Of a DNA stretch of 64,000 nucleotides, positions 35,701 through 47,639 are shown piece by piece (within the stretch, counting starts at the first letter, position 1; each line of letters opens with the position of its first letter). Position numbers and translations under genes: made by a program. Under the pieces are notes generated by a model. It ran no database searches. It saw only the letters and a program-made list of their open reading frames with translations, and was not told where the DNA came from. The DNA lies in the NCBI GenBank assembly GCA_033002965.1, contig JAURVB010012917.1, positions 62,001-126,000 on the forward strand, in the 5' to 3' direction. The DNA comes from Piper betle (Eukaryota > Streptophyta > Magnoliopsida > Piperales > Piperaceae).

Positions 35701-36529
35701 CTGCACAGAGTAGTCTTCGTTCCTTCTCTCTCTGAGGGTGCAATTTTCTTTATGCTTAAGTTGTGCGTGTGAAGCCACGTAAATGCGCAGTCTATTAACA
35801 TTAATGATTCCAAGCATGTACTGTAAGTCATTCATTTAACTTAATTATTTGTTAAGCCTAGCATGTGAAAGGTCATGAATAGGAATAGTGTGTTACCATG
35901 GCATTACAATACACCTCATTGAATGAAGGTCTTAAAGTAGAAGTTAGGATTTTTCATGTGGTTAAGTTAAGATGAGGCAGGTGATCGGATATTGAGGTAA
36001 ATATGGCGGCAAACAATTGATTATTTAAATTGTCTGGAAGCAAATACAATAAGCATATATTGGAAAGCATGCAGAGTTTAATTTCAAATTCTGTTTTTGA
36101 AATAAAGAATATATTGGAGATAGGTGGGAATTCTATAATTATCTTTTTATCAATTATAATCAAACAGTGTCCATATAATAATATTCTTGATTATCCATGC
36201 TCCATTATTTTTTTTGGCAATTGGTTCTTGTCTTGTGGAGTATGGCCGAAATGGTTTGCTGACTGGTTGTGATGGTTTGATGCAAGATTTTGGTAATCCA
36301 ATGGTCTTAGGCTTAAATAGAACAATATTGGACACATGGCAGTATATTAGTCGAGCTTCCTGTCTTTTCGTATTAATTGTGCTTGTTTTATATCCCACTT
36401 TTTTAGTCATAATGGTACTTTTATCTTTTTGACAGGATGGGAAGCCAACCCAGTGCGAGCAGAAAGCCTTCCAACACCGTTCAGATGAAAGGCCAACCAA
36501 TTCAGGAGAAGAGTAACTGCTGTGGTTAG
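32776..36529 (+). CDS. RABD1: Rab GTPase RABD1 (Rab1/Ypt1 class), 8 exons
   Basis: Exons 32776-32789, 32905-32977, 33074-33121, 33255-33302, 33872-33943, 35238-35393, 35548-35651 and 36436-36529 give 609 nt and 202 residues. All borders are GT-AG and all phases agree. The GTPase motifs are intact: P-loop GDSSVGKS (15-22), switch I with YISTIGVDF (37-45), WDTAGQERF (62-70), NKCD (121-124) and ETSAK (149-153). The tail NCCG supplies two cysteines for geranylgeranylation. The stretch [20 protein letters not shown] and the start [16 protein letters not shown] fit RABD1 rather than RABD2. Rab1-class GTPases control ER-to-Golgi transport on the cytosolic membrane face. Intron 5 (1.3 kb) holds a 99-bp tandem duplication, and intron 1 a TTC-rich tract. 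Confidence 0.95.
34464..34662 (+). repeat. 99-bp tandem duplication in RABD1 intron 5
   Basis: GCTTGAAGTTGACATGGATA begins at 34464 and again at 34563. The two units differ only at one or two bases (AAAAGAAAG against AAAGGAAAG after the T-run). This near identity points to a recent duplication. It lies mid-intron and does not touch splice sites. Confidence 0.95.
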
Positions 36530-37244
36530 TAATAATGCATGTATGTTGTTGCCGATCAGTATTTTGAACAACTCCTTGTGATGAATGTGACGTTGTACTT
36601 ACCCTTCCCATGGTAAGGTACATTGTGCAAGTATTTGACTAGGAAAAACTTTATTTATAGAATGTCGTCAGATTAGGTTTGCATATATCTTGCTGCTGTA
36701 CTGCACTTTGGTCATGGGGCTGAGCAAATACCCTGTTGTGTTATAATACTATCAATGTGTTGTTATTACTTGGGAAAAAAACCCAATTGATGATACCAGC
36801 CGTGCATTAAAATCTTACTTCAGCTTAGCTCAATACCTTTTAGACGAGTAGTTTGTGAAGTCATGAAAACATCGGATGAGTTTTCCTTAGGAGTCTCAAA
36901 AGAAGCAAGCCAATGTCATTTGCAAAATATGAACATGTCCCAGTATTGTAATATGAGATTGCCTAGTATTGGCAATAGCATGTGATATAATTATATTAAC
37001 ATGTAAATCTAATCATTAATCTAGATCACATGATTATATTATTTTATTATTTGTACAAAGTTGTCTTTATTAACCAACCGTCTGGTCTATTTTAAAGGCT
37101 CATATTAAATTTTGCAGACAAAGGAGTATCAGCAGTTGCTGATGTTAATTTTTTCTTATTCTATGGTTCATGTTGTAATTCAGTTTCATTTGAAGACAGT
37201 GTAACTTCATTTGTATAGAGCTGTATTAGGATCTTAGAGATACG
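36530..37244. other. RABD1 3' flank
   Basis: Presumed 3' untranslated region with AT-rich downstream DNA. No exon or element is recognised before the hAT-like terminus at 37245. Confidence 0.5.
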
Positions 37245-39531
37245 TAGGGCTCTTCATGGGTTGAGTTGGCCCGCGAGTTTAATGAGTTGACTCAACCCAG
37301 CCTGAACTTGTCATATTTATAACTCGACTCAATAATTTGATATTTACAACTTGATTCGATTCGGTGATAAATAAGTCGATCACGAATTCTATTAAATCTG
37401 GATTGACTCGACTTGATTTAGACTCGGCATGTGATTTAATTGACTCAGTAACTCAAATAGGCTTTTATATACTCATTGTTAAGATCAAACCAAATAATTT
37501 AATGGTAAATAGTATAAATTCAATCGGCATGTTTTAAATCATTCCCAATATACATATTTGATAGCTTTAAACACTAATAACGAGTTGTAATAAATACTTC
37601 AACACTTAAAGCTACAAATGTACATATTATAAATTATATTGAACTTTAAGCTGTTGAAAAATAGCTTTGGCCTTTAGGAGATCTCGAAAGAACATTGTTC
37701 CTCACTCCCTTTATCAAAAGTCAAAAAGGTTGGATCTTGAAACAAGTGGAAGTTCCTTTGAAGCCTTAAGCCGTTATTGACATTCTAAATTTAATTGTTA
37801 TCTATTCCCCCCCCCCTTTTTCGATGCACTTTTATCGTTTTCTCTATTGATTTACTAGTAGCAAATAACACTGATTCACTAGTAGCAAATAACAATCAAG
37901 TTTAGCATGATAGTTTTTCTACAATTTTAGAGAATAAAGAAAATCAGTTAGCAGTTAATAATTGGGAGTGTTGGTTGATAGCAAAAGTGCAAACAGAAAA
38001 GCCTTTATCAGTTAGCAAGACTAATACCACAAGTGATCATGTCTTTATCAGTATCAGTGCAAATAAAAAGCAAACAAGAAGACAACCATCTGATAAAGAA
38101 AATTAGTTACTATATGATATAGGCTATATAAAATAATTTCATTGCTTATCTAAGCAAGTAGCGTACAAAAAGCAATGACAACCAGCTGATAAAGTTCATT
38201 TGTCTGCACATACACAAGAAAAGACAGCCATATATTTATTAAAGAAATTAATATAATTATAAAAGTAAAGTTTCATTAAGTAATGGATTCGTAACTTCAA
38301 TCAGCAACCCACGTATCAGTTAAGTCACTTACTTGAGAATAATTAGCTTTAGAAAGCGTGGGACAAAAGACCAGGACAATACAGACATGACAGCTAAAAA
38401 TAGGGACAACACAAACTCCTGCATAAAGAAAATTACATCAAACAGAGTTTATTGACTAAAAAAGGATGTCATCTAATAAGCCAAATCAACTCATGCCAGA
38501 CATTTATCTAGCACGGTGAGCAAACAAAAATTTAGTTGTAATGAATTTTATGCAATAAAATGCAAAAAATATTCAACTCAAATCAGTACATAATGAAGAA
38601 GTAATTATAAAATGGTCTATAATAATCTAAAAGTTTGCATGAGTAAATAACAATATATTTCAATGTTTCTTCATGAATAAAAAATTGCAGATTATAATCA
38701 AAGATTTGCTTAGACTTAACGTTGTTAATTCAACGTAGATGCGAACATAGCCACCCACTCATATATGCGTTACTATCTGTGTTGATTGTTTTAAGGATTC
38801 GATGTGCGTGTAACCTTAGCTAATGGAGAAGAAACCCAGAGAGTAGAAGGTATCTCCTGTTCCTGGGTAACTGCGAAAGGCATCCGGTTATTGACCACGT
38901 TGAGCAGCAATTTGAAACTATGAAATGAGATGACAAGATAAAAAAATGTAAGATTATAAAAAGATAAAAAATGGTGGTCGTTGCCCATCGCTGCCTATCG
39001 CCTGTAGCTGCTCGTCACCCATTGTCGCCCGTCGTCCGTCGCTGCCCGTTGCCTTGCTACAAAGAGTACAAAGTTAAATGACAAGATAAAAAACATAAAA
39101 TTATAAAAAAATTGACACAAAAATAATGTAGGATAAGAAGGGAGAGATTTTTTATTTTTACGAAAAAAAAATGAGCGACAAAAAAAAGTCCCCCCCCTCC
39201 CCCCATTGTTGCTACTAGTTGCCCGGCGTCACCCGTCGTCGCCCGTCACTACTTGTCGCCGACCATTGCCCGTCATTGCCTGTTGCCCGTCACTACCCGT
39301 TGCCCGTTGATGGTCACCGGCCACCAGCTGCCACAACTTCTCCCAAACCACCGCCACTCCTTCCCCCATTCCCATACCCTAATCAAAAATTCAAAATGAC
39401 TCAACTTTTGCTTTTGTACGGGCTAAAATCGAGCTCGGTTTTATCATTTTTTAAGTAACCCGACTCGAACTCAAAATTGTAAAAATCCAAATCAGACAAG
39501 TCAAGACTGAGACCGGCCCATAAACAGCCCC
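37245..39531. mobile_element. Larger hAT-like element with simple-sequence GC core
   Basis: The left end TAGGGCTCTTCATGGG matches the reverse complement of the right end (TGGGGCTGTTTATGGG). Both lead into subterminal GACTCGA and CCCGACTCG motifs. This resembles the GGGTGTTCATGGG-type ends of plant hAT elements. The interior is AT-rich, except about 38970-39350, which has degenerate repeats of GTCGCCCGTC/TTGCCCGTC type. No transposase is recognisable. A clear 8-bp target duplication was not found (flanks share only ATAC), so the exact ends are uncertain by a base or two. Confidence 0.6.
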
Positions 39532-40904
39532 ATACTATGAGGATGAGCTAATAAATGGAATATATTTTTTAATTTGCAATGTACTTGATGTGTTTTTGGT
39601 ATGTCAGCGATTACAGGATTTGATGTTCAGTGTACATGATGTCTAATCGATCAAATAATGTTAAATCGATTTTATACTGTTGGCGGTTGTCATGGCCTTG
39701 GCAATGTCAAATTCTGCCGGACGCGAAATTAACATGCTGAGGATTTTTGTACTTAAAATCCTTGAAGTGATTGGCTTTTTTGTGCCACTATAGGTGTATG
39801 ACATGGTTTATGGCATGAAATTTGGGGGAGAGGTTAAGACTTTCGGGGCCAAAAAAACAGAGAGTGAAGGGTGGTTTGATGTCTCTGTGGATGGGGGTGT
39901 GAGAGCGTCAAAGTATGTCTTGTATGTAACGTAAAAGGAGCATTGATCACATAAGTCGCCGTGTTTAGACGATACATACATAAAATAAACTGTCACCCTT
40001 AAATCCCCTCAGAGCATAACGAATAATGCGATGTTCGGATAAAATATTGGGCAAGTACCAATCAACCGGTTGGCTAGCAAAAAACACACAGACAAATGTC
40101 TAGATTTAACACGTAAATGTTTATCAAGAGGTTGCAACTTGATAACAATAAATACCCTATTGAAATGACCCTTCAACAATAAGAATAAAGGGAAAATATG
40201 TAGAAATAAATATATGATTGGATGGTTCTTTGAACTATCCGAATGCATTTTCCCATCGTTCTGAGTTGAACCCTTTCCAATCATAATATGTCAACAAAAT
40301 TGTCCAAAGTGGAGTCACTGCCCAGGTTTAATATGTTTGATACTGTTCAACTCGATTTTTTCAAGTTCACAGTAAATGATTTAGAATCTTTGCATCACAG
40401 GTCGAACTCAGTCCTATGTGGCTATGTTAATGTGCAAATCGTACGACAAAATTCATATTGCATGTTCAGTAATGCATTGCCCCAATGCAAATTAACGGAC
40501 AAGTCATTGCTTTACAAGTAGCACATCCCATTAAAATAGAACATCTAATTCTAATAAGTATTAAATGTGAGACTAACTATCAGGGGAGATCTTACAAATG
40601 CTAACTTTACATCCAATTCTTAAAATGTCTGCAAGAGTTTTCCCTCTCCTGTTGGTTGGCTATCAACCAAGAGAAAATACAATCATTTCAACAGCAAAAA
40701 CACCGTGATGTACTAAGCTTCCCATGAATTTTATAATTTAAAATGCAAAACCAAATAACATATCATCCACTGTAAAATATTATATCACGAATTGACGCAC
40801 CTGTTCTATGCCAAATTAACAAAACACATCAAGGGAGAACAATAGTTAAGGAAACGAAGGAGTGAGAAAGAGGAATCATCAGATAGCTGACATTTCCATG
40901 TATT
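39532..40904. other. Intergenic region downstream of RABA2
   Basis: No supported gene. A short plus-strand open stretch near 39790-39935 (VYGMKFGGEVKTFGAKKTES) has no recognisable family and no clear splice context. The right part (from about 40600) is the likely 3' untranslated region of the minus-strand RABA2 gene. Confidence 0.45.
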
Positions 40905-42286
<1,382 letters not shown>

Positions 42287-42338
42287 TCATTTTTTTCTTT
42301 TTTCTTTTTTCTTTTTATTTTCAAGTTTCGGTCAAAAC

Positions 42339-43221
42339 CTCTGATGCATGAATCGGCCGATTCCGTGCGGAATCAGCCGATTTAAATCGGATCGGCGTCG
42401 CGCCGATCCAATTTCGGGGCCGACCCGAATCGGCCCCGGAATCGGCCGAGTTCGGCCGATTCCGACCGATTTAACGCGGAATCGGAATCGCCGATTTAAA
42501 TCGGAATCGGTTTTTATACAAAATTACCAAAATACCCTAGGTATGATTTTTATTAAATTATTTAAGCATGGGTAAAATGGTAATTTGGATTTTAAAAACC
42601 TAAAATCAAACCCGCTCCCCCACGCCGCCGCCGCTCGTCCGCCGCCGCCGCCCCGTTTCCGCCCTCCGCCGTGCATCCCGACTCCGGGCTCGCCGCCGAC
42701 CGGGCTGCCGACCTCGCAACGTCACCGCCGACGTGTGGCCGGAGCGAATCGGGCTGTGACGCACGAATCGCCGCCGGCTCTTGCCCGCCGCCTGTTCGTC
42801 CGACCGGGCTGGCGACATCGACCGGGCTGCCGACATCCTCCGACATCGCCGCCGCGAGACTCGCCACCGACCGGGCCGGCGGCGGTGGCGGGGGTAAAGA
42901 GTGGCATTCTCGTAATTAAAAGTTGACTAGAGTCTAACTCGAGTCAAAAATAATAATTAATTCTAAATAATTAAAAAAAATCTTAAAAATATTTAAAAAT
43001 ATTTAAAAATATCATAAACTATAATACACAGAATAATATCAAAATAACATCAATATCTAATTTTAATATATTTATATTATAAATTGTCAAATTATTATAT
43101 ATGACCGATTAAATTAATTTGGACCGATTCAACTGAACCGATTCTTGGCCGATTCAGACCGATTCCGATTCCGATTCACGAGAAAACCGATTCCGATTCC
43201 ATTCCGATTTATGCAACCATG
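42339..43221. mobile_element. Non-autonomous hAT-like element, family A copy 2
   Basis: The left end is CTCTGATGCATGAATCGG and the reverse complement of the right end is CATGGTTGCATAAATCGG. The 8-base duplication GTCAAAAC lies at 42331-42338 and 43222-43229. The layout is the same as the copy at 11407: GAATCGG arrays at both ends, a GC-rich CCG core at about 42610-42890, then an AT-rich half with the GACT(A/C)GAGTC motifs. No coding capacity. It sits in the proximal promoter of RABA2. Confidence 0.9.
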
Positions 43222-43229
43222 GTCAAAAC

Positions 43230-44937
43230 AATCAGACATGTGAGAGCGAGAGAGGAAACGGAGGTGGCTCCCACACCTCTTTCCCGCTTTCTTTTGACAT
43301 CCTAAGACGTTGATATTTTCCGTTTTTGGCTTTTTTCACTTTTACCTAATATCGAAAAATAATAATAATTAATATTAAAAACGGCTAATACTCCTATTTA
43401 AGCTGCATTTAATAACGGTTAGATGATAACAGAAATTTTATCAATATATTAAAAAACCACAGCCGTTTAATTAAAATAGGTGACCAAATTTGAAAGTTGC
43501 TCCTATAAAAAACAAATGATATTGGGCTATAAATTTTAAATTTAGATGTGTCATAATTTATTATAAGGTCTTGCCATCAATACGATTATAATACCTAATT
43601 AAGTCCAAGTAAACTATCTCCTATTAAATATCATATCATTAGTAGCTTGCAGTTTTGAAATTTTAATTGATTGCTATTACATGTGAATATCTAATAGCTG
43701 GTTGGTCTTACCATCTTACCGACTCCAGCTATTATCCATATATATTAAATTTGACTAATTACCCATCCTATGTTTACGTTCTTTATAGCCTATTTTTTTC
43801 TTTGTATAATTTTTTAGTGGTATATTTCGGTCCTCTTTCCCATTATTTTGAAAAAGTAAGTCACTCATTTAAATATAAGATATTATCATTACCGCTTCAA
43901 CAATTAGACATCTAACCCATAATTACAACAACCTAATTACAAGAGCAGAATTTTACCAATTAAGCAATATCCCCCCAAGTTGAGTGGAGCATATATAAAG
44001 AGGTCAGATGTTTCTTCGATCAAAAAATAGCTTTGGTTTGGACTTTTCCTAAAAAAGAATAAAAAAACGGTTGTAAGACATTTTAATTCAATATGTGCCT
44101 CCCAAAATAAATAAAATAAATTTTTTGTGGGGGTATGTTTTTTTATTCTCAACAAAGAGGTTCAGATATGAGAGAATTAAGAATACCTTACGTCTAATTG
44201 TTTTTCGGTATAAGATGATTTTAATTAAAAATGATAAAAATTTTGATAGCCAATCATCCTTTTTGAAAGCCACCATTTTTCTTTAATCTATCTTGAAATC
44301 TTATCCAGAAACATTGGTTGATCGTCTATAACTAAATTAACACTAGGAACATAAACAATAAATAGATAGAATATTGGGAGTTGAACCTGATATTTCATAC
44401 CTTTAGTCAAATATTAAAGAAAATTAATAAATAGATATTTTTTTCATAAATTGATACAGGATAAAATTGAGAAGAAAAAAAGAATTGGAGAGAGCGGGAA
44501 TCAATCATTTTGAAGATCTTTCGTTATTGTTTTACACTACTTACCAGCTGGAATATGCATAACAGCTATCATCAGTGATTTACTTTTCTCCAAATATGAA
44601 TGCTATACTTTAGGAGATGTAAGTCTGGGAGTTAAGGCTAGATATCTGTATAGGAAATTGAATGAGTAAGATTTAAAATTGGATTAAACTAAATGCAGTG
44701 GGGATTAATTAGTGCTACCCACAATACATTAGATTTTACACTGGGGCCGAGAAGGTTATCACCTGTTTAAATATTTTAGGCTCGTAAAAGCCATGACAAG
44801 ATTCCCTTTAGGTTTAGGGCAAGCGCGTGGCGAAAGGCCATGAAAAGGACGCAAGTGTTCACTCCACACACGTAAATGCAGATTTTAGGAAACACCTAAA
44901 TTCGAGGTGCCGTTGAAACACTACCGATTATGATATT
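43230..44937. other. Intergenic region, nothing recognised
   Basis: Mostly AT-rich DNA with short unsupported open frames on both strands. The first 100 bases (to about 43320) may contain the displaced distal promoter of RABA2. No repeat structure stood out. Confidence 0.45.
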
Positions 44938-44991
44938 ATTACACATAGGGGTGTAAAGTTGAAACACTACCAAGTATGATATTATTACACA

Positions 44992-45506
44992 TGGGGGCGT
45001 GTAAATAAGCTAAATTAGCTCACTCGTATTTTATATTTGGCTCGATTTAGTTTGAATTTATATTATTAATTTTGTGTTCGAAAAAATACTCAGCTCAAAA
45101 TAAATAACTTATTAAAAATAAATAAAGATTAAACTAAAAGGTATTCGGATTGACTTTTTGAAACTCAAATTTGATGTATTCAAACTTAAAAAAATACTCG
45201 GTTTAACTCAATTTAACTCAGTTTGTCAATATTATTAAGGTCACATTAAACTTATATAGTGTTGAAAAAAAATTTAAATCCTACATAAGTCGAACATTAG
45301 CTAAGAACAAACATTCACTTACTTTAAAAGTATAGCAAGCCGAATAGGAGTTAAACCCAAATATCGTAAATTTTGGATAAACTGCTTGACCTATAATAAA
45401 TCAAATGCTCTTCAAGTACTCAAACATGTTTACAAAAAATTATATCAAATTAAAAAATATCCCTGTTTGGCTCAGTTTGGCTCTACTGGGCTCGTTTACA
45501 CCCCTG
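44992..45506. mobile_element. Short hAT-like element, family C copy 2
   Basis: The left end is TGGGGGCGTGTAAATAAGC and the reverse complement of the right end is CAGGGGTGTAAACGAGCC. The 8-base duplication ATTACACA lies at 44984-44991 and 45507-45514. The interior aligns with 13534-14042. A second ATTACACA followed by TAGGGGTGTAAAG stands just upstream at 44938-44958, because the left junction is locally duplicated. Confidence 0.85.
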
Positions 45507-45514
45507 ATTACACA

Positions 45515-45947
45515 ATCTTTAATACGGAAGTATTCATGGCGGGTTCTCTTTAGGTGCACCATAATTATTTATAATTATGCCAAGAAACATCAAACCAGAG
45601 CAAACAGTGAAAAACACTCCAAACCAGAGAACAGAGGAAATGATCATTCCAAAGTGCCAACATTTTACAATCCATGCATTCACACCTTACTCTCATGTCA
45701 TCCCTTCAACACGGTGGCGTAGCACACAACTTATTCATTAGTACTACATATGCATAAGGCAACCCTTTAATTATTTTGTCTAAACACGAGCAACTACTGT
45801 ATACTCATGTTGGTTTTAAAGGGCTATATCGCCTTCAGGCTTTCACACGCTATAGTTTACCACGACACCATGCTTGTGTAGTGGGAAATTATAGTTTACT
45901 ATTTATCCTTACATCTGCTAATAGTCACCTCTAGGTACAGTAAGCTC
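45515..45947. other. 3' flank of the MADS-box gene
   Basis: Presumed 3' untranslated region and downstream DNA of the minus-strand MADS gene. No other feature is recognised. Confidence 0.5.
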
Positions 45948-47639
45948 CTAAAATTGAAATATCTCATTCTGTATGGTTAATGGGTATTGTACATCCGATA
46001 TCATTGGAGGCACATCAGAAAACTTGTTCTGCTCCTCTATCTGCATCTTTTTTTCAAAAAAACATCAAAAAATTATGGTCAAAATTAGCACTATCAGATG
46101 GCTTGTTAAAATTAGCTAGCAGTACTTAAGACTAAGTTGATCCACAGATTGGTTGTCTGTCTCTTTACCTGTCCTTGGAGAATGTTATTCGTAGTCTTAA
46201 GAATCTCCTCCTACACAATATTGAACAAACAAAGAACCAAGAGTATGCTATTTTTCATAAGAAAATTGCTTAAACAAATTTATATGGTCAGTTTGAGGAG
46301 TAAACCTTATTTTTCAGCAGCTGAATCTCCTGAAACATGATATGCATCTGTAATCCATAGATTATATATATGGCAAGTCAAAATTTAGTATATTTGCATG
46401 AAACATGGGAGCGCTTAATTAGGTGGAGTTGGAGAAGAGTTAAATGCCTTGGTGGAGCGGATGTGGTAGATCCAGACCTCCAGATGCCTTTCAAGAGCAG
46501 TCAGCTCATCCAAACTCATGTTTCCTGCTCCGCCACCCAACATGTACCTGACCAATCTATTTGCTTCTCATTTAAAGAAGTATAATATGTTGGTATAACC
46601 ATTAGTGATCAGTTGGACAAAAAAACCATTAATCACTGTTTTCCTTCCCAAAAAAGGCTTGGGATCGATACAAAAAAAAAAAAAGTCCTACGATGATGAC
46701 CCTTAGACGGTTCCACTTCCAGTACTCTCACTGCTTAAGTTATTGGGAAAAGTAGAATTCTAAGGGTAATGTACCAAAAACAAAAGGTTGGGATAAAAGC
46801 TTGCTATTCCAGTATATATTAATTCCATATACACCAGGATTTATCAGTTACTAACTGAGATAGGAAGGACGAACAAAAAGAATGTTGTACAAATTTTATT
46901 TCATTTCTGCTTCCTTTTGAGTTTTACCTGAGACCCTTGTGAAGAAGTTCTATCTCTTGTTTCAGCATAGATACCTCCTCGGCCGGATCCTGTTTAAGAT
47001 AAAAAATCATAAGCAAACATGCTACGCTTGATCAGTGATATCTTGTTCTATTTTATCACTGTTGATGTGATTTTCACATCACTAAGCCTTGCAAGCATAT
47101 AAATTATCAATTTCATGTATTTTTTGCATTGCAACTCTGAAAATTACTATATACTAATGCATATGGTGGTGTGAAATGTTGATTTGTGACCAACATATAT
47201 AAAACTCTTAACACAAAAGAACGGAGACAGAGAGAGAGAAGGTGAAAAAACTTCTTCACCTGTAGCTGGTCCTCCCCACCTTCAGTTCGATCAGTTCCGT
47301 CAAATGGTTTGAGGTACCTCTCAATCAGTTCTTGCATGCTCCTTACATATTTCAAAGAGAGCGCCCATGTATGAGACACACAGTATATACATATGGTTGT
47401 CTGCAACGTATATATCTCCTTATAGTAGAATTAAGAGACTAAGAGAGAAGAGAATACGATTTGGTAGCAAGCTCGAACATCTTGCCACTGGAGGAGAAGA
47501 TGATGAGGCCAATGTGAGCATCACATAGAACAGAGAGTTCCCTGGCCTTCTTCAACAACCCGGCCCTCCTCTTGCAGAAGGTGACCTGACGATGCACAGG
47601 GTTCTCAATCCTCCTCATCTGAACCTTTCCTCGGGCCAT
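45948..47639 (-). CDS. AGL12: MIKC MADS-box transcription factor, AGL12/OsMADS26 clade, 7 exons
   Basis: Exons on the minus strand are 47639-47458, 47341-47260, 46989-46928, 46547-46448, 46347-46306, 46210-46169 and 46040-45948. They total 603 nt and 200 residues. Lengths 182, 82, 62, 100, 42 and 42 follow the classic MIKC pattern. Residues 1-60 are the DNA-binding MADS domain ([40 protein letters not shown]). They are followed by the I region (MQELIERYL), the K-box ([41 protein letters not shown]) and a short C-terminus ending NEIFQF. The intron after exon 4 seems to start with GC (AAG|GCATTT). AGL12/XAL1 and OsMADS26 act in root development and stress responses. The C-terminus is shorter than I recall for OsMADS26, and the clade assignment rests on GKVQ, the K-box wording and exon layout. 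Confidence 0.9.

Noticed and set aside
39790..39935. Possible exon with FGGEVKTFGAKKTESEGWFD
   Set aside because: No recognised family, no partner exons and no credible splice sites. Kept only as a remark in the intergenic entry.
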